Below are positions 17,498 to 26,250 of a stretch of 64,000 nt of DNA, piece after piece. The DNA lies in contig NZ_QJHK01000001.1 in assembly GCF_003202435.1 (NCBI RefSeq), forward strand, positions 1 to 64,000, given 5' to 3'. Position 1 is the first letter of the stretch. Every line of letters begins with the position of its first letter. This stretch comes from Flavobacterium cheongpyeongense (GTDB lineage: Bacteria > Bacteroidota > Bacteroidia > Flavobacteriales > Flavobacteriaceae). A program made the translations under genes and the position numbers. The notes below the pieces were generated by a model. The model did no database searches and was not told the DNA's origin. It was given only the letters and a program-made list of their open reading frames with translations.

Positions 17498-18625
17498 TTA
17501 TATTTCGCATATTTTTTTTGCGGCTGTTTCAAGTGTGAAATTATCCTTGGCGAAACAAAAGCGTATTAATTTCTGGTCTTTATGATCAGAATAAAAGGTT
17601 GAAATTGGAATTGCGGCAACACCATGATCGGTGATTAATTTTTTACAGAAAGTCACATCATCATCGTCAGAAATATTGGCATAGGAAGCAACCTGAAAAT
17701 AAGTTCCTTCACAGGGTTTTAATTCCAATCGGCTATTTTGAAGCAGTTTTTGAAAATAATCCCGTTTTTCCTGATAGAATTCCCCAAGCCGATTTACATC
17801 AACAACATCTAAATACTGACTAATGGCAACCTGTGAAATACTGTTTACACTAAAAACCAAAAACTGATGCACTTTTTTGATTTCTTTCATTAGGTATTCA
17901 GGAGCAACAGTGTAACCAATTTTCCAGCCGGTAATATGAAATGATTTCCCAAAAGAAGAAACCATAATACAACGATTTAAAAGGAAATCTTTGGTATGTG
18001 CAGAAATATGTTTTTCTTCGAAAGTGATGTATTCATAGACTTCATCAGACAAAACCAAAAGATCGGGATATTTTTCAAGAAGATTTTTTAGTTGTACAAA
18101 ATCCGCTTCGGTTAGGATTTTTCCGGTTGGATTATGCGGATTATTGAGGATGATCATCTTCGTTTTTGAAGAACACGCTTTTTCTATGGTTTCCCAATTT
18201 GGAGTATAATCATCATGTAAAGCTATGCGAATTGGTTTTGCATTGCACAATAAAACTGGAGATTCATACGAATCGTAACTCGGATCCAGAATTATTACTT
18301 CGTCTCCGGTTTTTACTAAAGCTAAAATAGTGGTAAAAATTCCCTGAGTGGCACCTGCAGTTACCAATAATTCTAAATCAGGATTAATCTTCCGGTTATA
18401 AGAACTCTGAACTAATTTTGCAATTTGGTTCAGTAATGGCGGATAACCTGCCATTGGTGTATATTGGTGTACATTTTCTTTGGATAACTTCGCTAAAATA
18501 TCGGTCAATCTTTCATCAACAGGGAAATTTGGGAATCCTTGTGAAAGATTTATCGCATTATGTTCAGCTGCCATTTTAGACATTACTGTAAAAATGCTGG
18601 TGGTGACATTTGGAAGTTTACTCAT
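17498..18625 (-). CDS. Methionine aminotransferase (PLP-dependent, YbdL-like)
   Basis: Fold-type I aminotransferase. NAINLSQGFPNFPVDERL and QYTPMAGYPPLLNQIA open the protein. NNPHNPTGK binds the cofactor phosphate region, and the PLP lysine is in SSFGKSFHITGWKIGY. At 375 residues it fits the class I/II family. The N-terminal LSQGFPNF is typical of the methionine aminotransferase and kynurenine aminotransferase branch. Transamination of methionine or aromatic amino acids is the likely activity. Confidence 0.87.
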   Translation of the reverse strand: MSKLPNVTTSIFTVMSKMAAEHNAINLSQGFPNFPVDERLTDILAKLSKENVHQYTPMAGYPPLLNQIAKLVQSSYNRKINPDLELLVTAGATQGIFTTILALVKTGDEVIILDPSYDSYESPVLLCNAKPIRIALHDDYTPNWETIEKACSSKTKMIILNNPHNPTGKILTEADFVQLKNLLEKYPDLLVLSDEVYEYITFEEKHISAHTKDFLLNRCIMVSSFGKSFHITGWKIGYTVAPEYLMKEIKKVHQFLVFSVNSISQVAISQYLDVVDVNRLGEFYQEKRDYFQKLLQNSRLELKPCEGTYFQVASYANISDDDDVTFCKKLITDHGVAAIPISTFYSDHKDQKLIRFCFAKDNFTLETAAKKICEI

Positions 18626-18685
18626 ATAAAGTTTGATTTTGGGAAAACTGGTGAGTGTGTTAGTAAATAATTTTGGTGAGCTAAA

Positions 18686-19087
18686 TTATTTGAGAACTAT
18701 TGGGACTGAAAATAAAACCCTAATTGTTTCGCCTTTTTGTTTTCCAGGATTCCATTTAGGACTTAGTTTTAGAACTCGAAGTGCTTCAACTCCTGTTCCA
18801 TGACCTGCATCTCTAAGAATTTTTATATCTGTTAGCGAACCATCTTTTTCAACTATAAATGTTACGTAGATTTTTTTTCCTTTTAAATTAATATTTCCTT
18901 CAGGATATTTAAAATTTTGATCAACAAATGCAAAGAATTTGTCATATCCACCTGGGAAGTCTGGTTTGAGGTCTATGCCTGCTGTATTGTAAACGGGACT
19001 TTCGTCATATTTTGTTGTAGATGAGGTGCTTTGAGAAAATATATTTTGTGCAAAACAAATAAAAACTAGAATTAGAAACTTTTTCAT
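18686..19087 (-). CDS. Secreted solo TonB C-terminal domain protein
   Basis: A signal peptide (MKKFLILVFICFAQNIFSQ) precedes a TonB C-terminal domain (about residues 45-133; ITFIVEKDG-type core YVTFIVEKDGSLTDIKIL and LKLSPKWNPGKQKGE). It lacks the transmembrane anchor and proline-rich linker needed to transduce energy from ExbBD. Its role is therefore unknown and may be structural or regulatory in the periplasm. An upstream in-frame start would overlap the preceding gene and bury the signal peptide, so the ATG at 19087 is chosen. It is 22 bases downstream of the RsmI-like gene. Confidence 0.8.
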   Translation of the reverse strand: MKKFLILVFICFAQNIFSQSTSSTTKYDESPVYNTAGIDLKPDFPGGYDKFFAFVDQNFKYPEGNINLKGKKIYVTFIVEKDGSLTDIKILRDAGHGTGVEALRVLKLSPKWNPGKQKGETIRVLFSVPIVLK

Positions 19088-19109
19088 GGATGATAATTTT
19101 AAAATTTGT

Positions 19110-19823
19110 TTACATTTTATGAAGAATAAAAATCGTAGGTCGGTTATGCAAATCAACTTTCAATTTTTTCCAGTCAGAAACACGCATCGTTTTAATGAAT
19201 TCTGTTGGCAACGTAATATCCGTAGCAATACAAAGATGCGTTGACGGATTTAGAATTTGTAAAAGATCCTCAACTAGTTTATTATTTCGATAAGGAGTTT
19301 CAATGAAAATTTGCGATTGATTTTTATCCTGAGATAATTTCTCAAAATGCCTTAAAGCTGATTTTTTTTCGTCTTTATCAATTGGTAAATATCCGTTGAA
19401 AGTAAAACTTTGTCCGTTCATTCCGGAAGCCATCATCGCTAATAAAATTGAAGAAGGGCCAACTAATGGTACAACCTGAATTCCTTTTTCGTGTGCCAGT
19501 TTGACAATCACAGCTCCGGGATCTGCGACTCCTGGACATCCGGCTTCGCTCATCAGGCCCATGTTTTTCCCTTCCAGTAAAGGTTTTATAAAGTCTACAT
19601 GTTCGCTTGGTTCAGTTCGTTTATTCAGTGTAAAAAGAACCAGTTCTGATTGTTTCTTTTCAGGATAAACGGCTTTTATAGATTTCCTGGCCGTTTTATC
19701 ATTCTCAACAATATAATGGTCAATTAATTCTATTGTCCTTCTTACAGTTTGTGGTAAAACATCCATAGGATCGCTTTCGCCCATAGTTGTTGGAATTAAA
19801 TATAATTTTCCCGGATGTTTCAT
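19110..19823 (-). CDS. RsmI-like SAM-dependent methyltransferase
   Basis: Tetrapyrrole-methylase-fold enzyme related to the 16S rRNA C1402 ribose methylase RsmI. GKLYLIPTTMGE replaces the usual LYVVATPIGN, followed by GLMSEAGCPGVADPGA and VPLVGPSSILLAMMASG, which bind SAM. At 237 residues it is shorter than RsmI (about 280) and lacks its C-terminal tail. It is likely a Bacteroidota paralogue with an uncertain target. On the minus strand it precedes the TonB-domain gene. Confidence 0.82.
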   Translation of the reverse strand: MKHPGKLYLIPTTMGESDPMDVLPQTVRRTIELIDHYIVENDKTARKSIKAVYPEKKQSELVLFTLNKRTEPSEHVDFIKPLLEGKNMGLMSEAGCPGVADPGAVIVKLAHEKGIQVVPLVGPSSILLAMMASGMNGQSFTFNGYLPIDKDEKKSALRHFEKLSQDKNQSQIFIETPYRNNKLVEDLLQILNPSTHLCIATDITLPTEFIKTMRVSDWKKLKVDLHNRPTIFILHKM

Positions 19824-19894
19824 ATTTTATGGTATTATAAAATGAAATACTTTTTCAATTATTAAGTTTTAAGTTTAATAATTGAAAAAGTAAG

Positions 19895-20362
19895 TTAAGA
19901 GTGTTTTTTGATAAGTTTTTTGGAGATAATTTCGGCAGCTTCATCTAACATTTTATAGACATTGTCAAATCCGTCTACTGCTCCGTAATAGGGATCGGGC
20001 ACATCAACATTTTCATCCGGAAATAGTTCATTCAGGATTAGACATACTTTGTTTTTGTGTTCAGGAGTTTTGGCAAGATGAGTAACGTCACGATAATTTG
20101 AATTGTCCATGACATATATATAGTCGAATTCATCAAAATCGGAAGTTTTAAATTGCCTTCCTTTCTGTTGATCGATACATAAGCCATTTTTTTTAGCAAC
20201 AGCTATAGATCTTTTGTCAGGGGAATGACCTATATGCCAGGAGCCTGTTCCTGCTGAATCGACTATAAAATTTTCTTTTGGTAATTTGGATGCTAAAATA
20301 CCTTCGGCCAGTGGTGACCTGCAAATATTTCCCAAACAAACCATTAAGATTTTTACTGGCAT
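19895..20362 (-). CDS. Low-molecular-weight protein tyrosine phosphatase
   Basis: The P-loop CLGNICRS holds nucleophile Cys9 and Arg15. DPYYG near residue 120 carries the general-acid Asp. At 155 residues it is a complete single-domain enzyme of the family that dephosphorylates phosphotyrosine, including on polysaccharide-export kinases. It starts 9 bases after the dnaA stop on the same strand, so cotranscription is likely. No tyrosine kinase gene is nearby. Confidence 0.92.
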   Translation of the reverse strand: MPVKILMVCLGNICRSPLAEGILASKLPKENFIVDSAGTGSWHIGHSPDKRSIAVAKKNGLCIDQQKGRQFKTSDFDEFDYIYVMDNSNYRDVTHLAKTPEHKNKVCLILNELFPDENVDVPDPYYGAVDGFDNVYKMLDEAAEIISKKLIKKHS

Positions 20363-20371
20363 GATGCGCGT

Positions 20372-21799
20372 TTATAGCGTTAATTTTTTGTTGATGTCTT
20401 CGACAAATTTTTTGAATTGCTTGTCTGTAGAAACTAAATTGTCAACTGTTTTGCAAGCGTGCAAAACGGTAGCGTGATCGCGATCACCAATTTGAGAGCC
20501 AATGTTTGCCAAAGAAGCTTTTGTGAATTTCTTGGCAAAAAACATGGCTAATTGTCTCGCCTGAACTACGTGTCTTTTTCTGGTTTTTGATTGAAGGGTT
20601 TCAATATCCAACTGAAAATAATCAGACACAATTTTTTGAATATAATCGATAGAGATTTCTCTCTTTACATTTTTTACAAATTTCTCTACAACACTTTTAG
20701 CCAACTCAATTGTTACTTCTTTTTTATTAAAAGAAGACTGAGCGATCAATGAAATAATAGCTCCTTCCAATTCTCTGACATTGGTTTTGATATTGCGGGC
20801 AACATATTCAATAATATCTTCCGGCATTTCGACGCCATCACGGTAAAGAATGTTTTTTAAGATTGAAATACGGGTTTCGTAATCCGGCTGATGAAGCTCT
20901 GCAGATAAACCCCATTTAAAACGCGATAATAAACGCTGCTCAATATCCTGCATATCAACAGGAGCTTTGTCAGATGTTAAAATTACCTGTTTTCCGTTTT
21001 GATGCAAATAATTAAAAATATGGAAAAACACATCCTGAGTTCCCGATTTTCCAGATAAAAACTGAACATCATCAATAATCAAAACGTCGATTAACTGGTA
21101 AAAGTGAATAAAATCGTTACGATTATTCTTTTTTACAGAATCAATATATTGTTGTGTGAAAATTTCTGCCGAGATATATAATACCGTTTTTTCCGGAAAT
21201 TTGTCTTTTACTTCAACACCGATAGCGTGTGCTAAGTGAGTTTTTCCTAAACCAACGCCTCCAAAAATTAATAATGGATTAAAAGATGTTCCTCCCGGCT
21301 TATTGGCAACCGCCATACCTGCAGAACGCGCCAGACGGTTTGAATCTCCTTCAAGAAAATTATCAAAGCTGTAATTTGCGTTTAACTGCGATTCGATTTT
21401 TAAATTTCGGATCCCGGGAATTACAAACGGGTTTTTAAGTTCTGGATTTAAGTTTTTAAACGGAGCGTCAACTTCTTGTGGTTTCATTGGAACTCTATTG
21501 GAACTTGGCAACTGTTCGGTAAACGGTTGTTTATTTCCATAAGTGTTTTCCATTTTAATTTTATAAAGTAACTTTGCGTTTTTTCCCAGTTCTTTGGTAA
21601 GCGCAACTTTCAATAATTTAACGTAATGTTCTTCGAGCCATTCGTAGAAAAATTTACTTGGAACCTGAATATATAACGCATTGTCGGTTAGCTCAACTGA
21701 TTTGATTGGTTCAAACCAAGTTTTGTAGGCTTGATCTTGAATATTGTCTTTTATAAAGGACAAACAGTTTTCCCATACCGATTGAGCAGTTTTAGTCAT
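20372..21799 (-). CDS. dnaA: Chromosomal replication initiator DnaA
   Basis: AAA+ ATPase that binds DnaA boxes at oriC and melts the origin. Domain I (about residues 1-90), AAA+ domain with Walker A GGVGLGKTHLAHAIG and Walker B LIIDDVQFLSG, and C-terminal domain IV with the DnaA signature GDRDHATVLHACKTV. At 475 residues it is full length. The 186-base region before it is AT-rich and is the only gene-free segment next to it. Confidence 0.98.
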   Translation of the reverse strand: MTKTAQSVWENCLSFIKDNIQDQAYKTWFEPIKSVELTDNALYIQVPSKFFYEWLEEHYVKLLKVALTKELGKNAKLLYKIKMENTYGNKQPFTEQLPSSNRVPMKPQEVDAPFKNLNPELKNPFVIPGIRNLKIESQLNANYSFDNFLEGDSNRLARSAGMAVANKPGGTSFNPLLIFGGVGLGKTHLAHAIGVEVKDKFPEKTVLYISAEIFTQQYIDSVKKNNRNDFIHFYQLIDVLIIDDVQFLSGKSGTQDVFFHIFNYLHQNGKQVILTSDKAPVDMQDIEQRLLSRFKWGLSAELHQPDYETRISILKNILYRDGVEMPEDIIEYVARNIKTNVRELEGAIISLIAQSSFNKKEVTIELAKSVVEKFVKNVKREISIDYIQKIVSDYFQLDIETLQSKTRKRHVVQARQLAMFFAKKFTKASLANIGSQIGDRDHATVLHACKTVDNLVSTDKQFKKFVEDINKKLTL

Positions 21800-21985
21800 A
21801 AATTCTAATAAATTTTTTTATTATTTATAAAGATTCTCCTAATAAAAATGGAGCAATTTTATTCCGTATTTCGGGATAACAAATATGTGAACAAATTTCT
21901 GTAAAAAAAAATATTTTGTCTTCTAATTTTATAAAATAATGTTGTAAGGAGGCTTTTTAAAATTAATTTTTTTAATATATTAATA
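21800..21985. other. AT-rich dnaA upstream region, weak oriC candidate
   Basis: This divergent 186-base gap holds one DnaA-box-like 9-mer on the minus strand (TTGTTCACA at 21889-21897) and an AT-only stretch before 21986. Consensus TTATCCACA boxes were not found, so this is only a weak origin candidate. Confidence 0.2.
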
Positions 21986-22390
21986 ATGAAAAATCATCAA
22001 ACTCAAGTACGTGTCCGTTACTCTGAAACGGATCAAATGGGAGTTGTTTATCACGGTAATTATGTTCCTTATTTTGAGATAGGACGCGTGGAATGGCTTA
22101 GAAATAAAGGTGTTTCGTATAAAAGCATGGAAGAAAGCGGGATCGGGCTGCCAATTGTTTCGATGCAGATAAATTACAAAAAATCGGCACGTTATGATGA
22201 GCTTTTAACAATTCATACAACGTTCAAAAGTCAGTCGTCTGTGAAGATTGAATTTGACTGCGCAATTTATAATGAATCGAATGAGTTATTAACAACGGCA
22301 GTGTTTATTTTGGTGTTTATTTCGTTAAAAACGGGTCGCCCGACAGCTCCTCCGGATTATATTTTGGAATTATTTAAAACACTGGTGTAA
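21986..22390 (+). CDS. Acyl-CoA thioesterase (YbgC/4HBT hotdog family)
   Basis: Hydrolyses acyl-CoA thioesters. The hotdog-fold signature VRYSETDQMGVVYHGNYVPYFEIGR contains the catalytic Asp of DQMGVVYH. SARYDELLTIHT and VFISLKTGRPTAPP complete the family pattern. At 134 residues it is complete. It is divergent from dnaA. Its location next to dnaA is unlike the tol-pal context of enterobacterial ybgC. Confidence 0.9.
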   Translation: MKNHQTQVRVRYSETDQMGVVYHGNYVPYFEIGRVEWLRNKGVSYKSMEESGIGLPIVSMQINYKKSARYDELLTIHTTFKSQSSVKIEFDCAIYNESNELLTTAVFILVFISLKTGRPTAPPDYILELFKTLV

Positions 22391-22421
22391 TTATTAAAAA
22401 GACGTGTGTTTTAATATCAAT

Positions 22422-23054
22422 TTATATCGCTTTAATGTCGATTTCAAACATTAAATCAAAAATGCTGAATACAGATTCGGCATTTTTTTTTCGTGTTTTT
22501 GTCATTATTTTGCCAATTGGAAGCCCGGAATCTTCATCAATTTCCATTTCCTGAGATGTTATTTCCAGCTTTTTTTCCTTAATTACCCGCATGACTTTGT
22601 TCATGTTTTTGTAATCAAACGAGATTAAAAAATGCACATCAATTGTTTTTTCAATAATTTCACAAGCCTCAAGTGCCATTTGCGCGGTAGTTTTATAAGC
22701 AGCGATTAATCCGCCTACTCCTAATTTAATTCCGCCAAAAATCCGAACTACTACTACAAGTACGTTGGTCAGACCAAAAGATTGTATTTGTCCGTAAATT
22801 GGAGCTCCTGCCGTATTACTTGGTTCCCCATCGTCATTAGCACGATAAGATATTTTTGGAGCTGTGCCAATCTGGTAGGCGTAGCAGTAATGTACGGCAT
22901 GAGGATGCTGTTTTTTTAAATTTTCAATAATAGGTTTTACCGCTTCTTCTGTTTCTATTGGATAGGCATAGCCAAAGAATTTGCTTCCTTTTTCTTTAAA
23001 AAGTATTTCTTCAGACTCAAAAGCGATGGTTTGATAGGTGTCGTTGTATTCCAA
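22422..23054 (-). CDS. YigZ/IMPACT family protein
   Basis: The N-terminal UPF0029 (IMPACT) domain shows FKEKGSKFFGYAYPI, HAVHYCYAYQIG and NDDGEPSNTAGAPIYGQI, the family hallmark. A C-terminal ferredoxin-like DUF1949 domain follows (about residues 140-205). Function is unsettled; a regulatory role in translation is suspected for the family. The start is a TTG 9 bases after the HAD gene stop; no early ATG exists. It is the last gene of the ribD-HAD-yigZ group. Confidence 0.88.
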   Translation of the reverse strand: MEYNDTYQTIAFESEEILFKEKGSKFFGYAYPIETEEAVKPIIENLKKQHPHAVHYCYAYQIGTAPKISYRANDDGEPSNTAGAPIYGQIQSFGLTNVLVVVVRIFGGIKLGVGGLIAAYKTTAQMALEACEIIEKTIDVHFLISFDYKNMNKVMRVIKEKKLEITSQEMEIDEDSGLPIGKIMTKTRKKNAESVFSIFDLMFEIDIKAI

Positions 23055-23063
23055 AAGTAAGTT

Positions 23064-23666
23064 TTAAAGTATTTGTTTTTCGAATAAATCGACCACATCT
23101 TCTTTTCCTACTTGTAAATTCCATACATGAAGGCCCAGGGCTGCCGCTGCATCTGTATTTTCCTTTTTATCATCGATAAACAAAGTTCGTTTGGGTGATA
23201 ATTCGTGTTTGTTAATAATATATTGATAGGCTTCAGGATTTGGTTTTCTTTTTCCAATTTCAAATGAAAAGTACACTTTTTCAAAACATTGGTAAAAATC
23301 ACTATAGAAAGAGATGCCGGTTTTATTTTCGAAAGTTTCAATGTGAATTGAGTCGGTATTGCTTAATAAAAACAAGCGGTACTTTTTAGAAAGCAACTGA
23401 AGGAATTCTAATCTGTACAAAGGGAAATCTGCCAAAATAGCATTCCAGGCTTCAAGGATTTCTTCAATTGAAGCATTGGGAAGCTGTTGCTGAAAACCTG
23501 CCAGAAAATCATCATGCGAGATATCGCCGGTTTCAAACAACAAATTCAAACGGTCAAATTCTGAATTCCATTCAGTCATGCCCAATTTCTTTAATCCAGA
23601 AATTGTGGCTTCTTTATTTAAGTTGATGAAAATATCTCCAAAGTCAAAAATTATTGTATCAATCAT
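23064..23666 (-). CDS. HAD-superfamily hydrolase
   Basis: Haloacid-dehalogenase-fold phosphatase. Motif I IIFDFGDIFINL has the nucleophile Asp8, with Gly replacing the residue between the two acidic positions as in YihX-like members. Motif II is LLSNTDS, motif III is GKRKPNPEAY and motif IV is TLFIDDKKENTDAA. At 200 residues with a helical cap it suits a small sugar or nucleotide phosphatase. It overlaps ribD by 8 bases. Flavin biosynthesis needs a phosphatase after RibD, so that role is tempting but inferred only from position. Confidence 0.85.
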   Translation of the reverse strand: MIDTIIFDFGDIFINLNKEATISGLKKLGMTEWNSEFDRLNLLFETGDISHDDFLAGFQQQLPNASIEEILEAWNAILADFPLYRLEFLQLLSKKYRLFLLSNTDSIHIETFENKTGISFYSDFYQCFEKVYFSFEIGKRKPNPEAYQYIINKHELSPKRTLFIDDKKENTDAAAALGLHVWNLQVGKEDVVDLFEKQIL

Positions 23667-24708
23667 GATTTCTAACGTATATTAATTCGTCATTTTGAAC
23701 ATGAGTTTTTATTGCATTTTTTTTTGACAGAATGGGGGCTTTTGTCCCGTTTTCAAAAAGATTTTGTCCAATAAAAATTCGTGCTTCGTCCCAGATGTTT
23801 TTATCTATAAAAGATTGTAATGTTTGTAAACCACCTTCAATAATAATAGACTGAATCTGATTTTTGTATAAAACCTCTATAATTTGAGGAATTATATTTC
23901 GATTAAAATCAATTACTTCAAAGGTAGTGTTTTCTGCTGAAAAGCTCATTTCAGATTTTGTAAATAGGATAGTTTTAACACTGTCGTCAAAAACAAAACT
24001 CTCCTTTGAAATTCGGTTATTTTGATCTAAAACCACTCTTGTTGGATTGTTTCCTGACCAATCTCTGGTGTTTAATTTCGGATTGTCATCAATTACAGTC
24101 TGAGTGCCGACTAAAATGGCCTGCTCTTCACTTCGCCATTTATGAACCAGTTGTCTGGAATATGGGTTGGTAATCCAGAAAGGTTTACGTTCCTGATTGA
24201 TTTTTTTTTCCGGTGCTAAAAAACCGTCCTGACTTTCGGCCCATTTTAATATAATATAAGGTCTCTTTTTAGTGTGAAAAGTAAAAAAACGTTTATTGAG
24301 TTCTTTGCATTCGTTTTCTAAAATGCCTACAATAACGCTTGCTCCGGATTCTGTTATTTTTTTTATTCCTCTTCCTGCGACTTTTTCATTAGGATCTACG
24401 GTTCCAACTACAACATTCGGAATTTTATATTTAATAATTAAATCACAGCAGGGAGGTGTTTTTCCAAAATGGCTGCAAGGTTCTAAACTTACATAAATAG
24501 TAGCTTTTTGAAGCAGCGATTTGTCTTTTACAGATCTGATAGCATTGACCTCGGCATGGGGTTCTCCGGCTTTTTTGTGCCAGCCTTCGCCAATGATTTT
24601 ACCATCATAAACAATAACACTTCCCACCATCGGATTGGGATAGGTGCTTCCTAGACCGTTTTGGGCCAATGCGATGCAGCGCTTTATGTATTCTTCATGT
24701 ATATTCAC
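23659..24708 (-). CDS. ribD: Riboflavin biosynthesis protein RibD (deaminase/reductase)
   Basis: Bifunctional enzyme: pyrimidine deaminase then reductase of the riboflavin pathway. The N-terminal deaminase has the zinc site HAEVNAI and PPCCDL, plus SLEPCSHFGKTPPC. The reductase domain (about residues 150-345) shows KWAESQDGFLA and IIEGGLQTLQSFI. At 349 residues it is normal. The start codon is GTG, 5 bases after a -7 box, giving an almost leaderless mRNA. It overlaps the HAD gene. Confidence 0.95.
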   Translation of the reverse strand: MNIHEEYIKRCIALAQNGLGSTYPNPMVGSVIVYDGKIIGEGWHKKAGEPHAEVNAIRSVKDKSLLQKATIYVSLEPCSHFGKTPPCCDLIIKYKIPNVVVGTVDPNEKVAGRGIKKITESGASVIVGILENECKELNKRFFTFHTKKRPYIILKWAESQDGFLAPEKKINQERKPFWITNPYSRQLVHKWRSEEQAILVGTQTVIDDNPKLNTRDWSGNNPTRVVLDQNNRISKESFVFDDSVKTILFTKSEMSFSAENTTFEVIDFNRNIIPQIIEVLYKNQIQSIIIEGGLQTLQSFIDKNIWDEARIFIGQNLFENGTKAPILSKKNAIKTHVQNDELIYVRNHD

Positions 24709-24712
24709 GTTG

Positions 24713-24720
24713 CAAAAGTA
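24713..24720 (-). promoter_or_regulatory. -7 promoter box of ribD, near-leaderless
   Basis: The minus strand reads TACTTTTG, a full match to TAnnTTTG, ending 4 bases before the GTG start. Transcription would begin at or just before the start codon. Confidence 0.5.
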
Positions 24721-24760
24721 GTTATTTTTTCAGTTTTGATTCGAAATGTTATGAGCATAG

Positions 24761-24794
24761 TTGCGATACAATCAGAAAAGTATGTTTATTTTTG
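24761..24794 (+). promoter_or_regulatory. Promoter of the acetyltransferase gene (-33 and -7)
   Basis: TTG at 24761-24763 and TATTTTTG at 24787-24794 are 23 bases apart, within the spacing seen in Bacteroidota promoters. This rules out the in-frame TTG at 24761 as the gene start and supports ATG at 24818. Confidence 0.65.
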
Positions 24795-24817
24795 TAAAGA
24801 CAGAATGTACTATTGAA

Positions 24818-25303
24818 ATGAAAAATTGTTTAATCAGGAAAATAAGTAAATCAGACAATCAGGCGGTTGCTCAATTAATTAGATCGGTTTTTGACGAAAT
24901 GGAAATTCCGAAAACAGGAACTGCTTATGAAGATCCGTATTTAGATTTGATGTTTGAAGAATATAATAAGCCGCGTTCGGTTTATTTTGTGGTTGAAAAT
25001 GAGGGAGAAATTGTTGGCTGTTGCGGAATCGCTCCTTTAGAAAATGCAGATTCAAAGATATGCGAATTACAAAAGATGTATTTTTTACCTCAAACCCGCG
25101 GTTTAGGAATAGGAAGCGAGATGATGGAAAAATGTCTGGAACAGGCAAAAAGTTTTGGTTTCGAAAAATGTTATATAGAAACGATGCCTTTTATGCATGC
25201 TGCCCAAAAATTATATAAAAAATCAGGATTCGAGTATTTAGATGCTCCATTGGGATGTACAGGACATAGTTCCTGCCCGGTTTGGATGCTGAAAGAATTG
25301 TAA
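24818..25303 (+). CDS. GNAT-family N-acetyltransferase
   Basis: Predicted acetyltransferase with the acetyl-CoA loop motif LPQTRGLGIGSEMMEKCLEQ and C-terminal AAQKLYKKSGFEYLDAP. The closing GCTGHSSCPVWMLKEL is typical of a GNAT branch common in Bacteroidota. At 161 residues from ATG 24818 it is normal. That start is preferred because the promoter lies directly upstream. Divergent from ribD, on the same strand as prmC. Substrate unknown. Confidence 0.87.
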   Translation: MKNCLIRKISKSDNQAVAQLIRSVFDEMEIPKTGTAYEDPYLDLMFEEYNKPRSVYFVVENEGEIVGCCGIAPLENADSKICELQKMYFLPQTRGLGIGSEMMEKCLEQAKSFGFEKCYIETMPFMHAAQKLYKKSGFEYLDAPLGCTGHSSCPVWMLKEL

Positions 25304-25382
25304 AATAATTGGATCAAATTTTATTTTGCAATACTAATTTTGTCACAATTTTATTTTGCATAAAAAATACGCAATACCCCAA

Positions 25383-26237
25383 ATGAAAATAAAACAATAC
25401 CGAACTCAATTTATTAAGGAACTTTCTTTATTGTACGATGCATATGAAGCAGAAAGTTTTTTTTATCTGATATTAGAAAATAAACACAAGCTTAGACAAA
25501 TTGATCTGGCACTGAATCATGAATTGGCTTTTTCAGATGCTGATTTAGATGTTTGGAGTGTTTTTTTAAAGGAGTTAAAAAAAGAAGTTCCCGTTCAGTA
25601 TTTACTAGGGAAAACCAATTTTTTCGGATTGGATTTCGAGGTAAACCAAAACGTTTTGATTCCGAGACCTGAAACCGAAGAATTGGTTGAATGGATAATT
25701 AATGAAAACAAGCACAACGATAAACTCAAAAAACTAAAAATCCTGGACATCGGAACCGGAAGCGGCTGTATTGCAGTTTCTCTGGCCAAGAATTTGCCAA
25801 ATGCAGAGGTTTACGCCATGGATGTGTCTAAGAAGGCTATCAATACGGCAAAAAAAAATGCTCTAAACAACCATGTTGAGATAACTTTTATACTTAAAAA
25901 TGTTTTAGAATTAGAAATCCTGAAATCGGATTATGATATTATTGTTTCGAATCCGCCCTATGTCCGCAACTTAGAAAAGCAGGAAATTAAAAAAAATGTT
26001 TTGGATTACGAACCGCATCTGGCATTGTTTGTAGACGATAATGATGCCCTGGTTTTTTATCAAAAAATCACTGAATTAGCACAAAAAAATCTGTTAGAAA
26101 ACGGGCAATTGTACTTTGAAATCAATCAATATCTGGGAAAAGAAATGATTGAATTGCTTGAGAAAATGGATTTTAGAGATATTGAGTTAAGAAAAGATAT
26201 TTACGATAATGACCGGATGATAAAAGGGAATGTTTAG
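25383..26237 (+). CDS. prmC: Peptide chain release factor N5-glutamine methyltransferase
   Basis: Methylates the Gln of the GGQ motif in RF1 and RF2. The SAM motif is ILDIGTGSGCIAV, and the substrate-binding motif is VSNPPYVRN. The N-terminal helical domain has RQIDLALNHEL and PVQYLLGKTNFFGLDF, and PRPETEELVEW precedes the catalytic domain. With ATG 25383 it has 284 residues. A TTG at 25356 would add nine residues but overlaps a promoter-like direct repeat, so ATG is preferred. Confidence 0.94.
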   Translation: MKIKQYRTQFIKELSLLYDAYEAESFFYLILENKHKLRQIDLALNHELAFSDADLDVWSVFLKELKKEVPVQYLLGKTNFFGLDFEVNQNVLIPRPETEELVEWIINENKHNDKLKKLKILDIGTGSGCIAVSLAKNLPNAEVYAMDVSKKAINTAKKNALNNHVEITFILKNVLELEILKSDYDIIVSNPPYVRNLEKQEIKKNVLDYEPHLALFVDDNDALVFYQKITELAQKNLLENGQLYFEINQYLGKEMIELLEKMDFRDIELRKDIYDNDRMIKGNV

Positions 26238-26250
26238 TTTTTAGTCACAG

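Noticed and set aside
19088..19156. Longer N-terminus for the TonB-domain protein
   Set aside because: It would overlap the upstream methylase gene and place 23 residues before a perfect signal peptide.
24761..24817. TTG at 24761 as start of the acetyltransferase gene
   Set aside because: This TTG is the -33 element of a good promoter whose -7 box is at 24787, so translation must start downstream.
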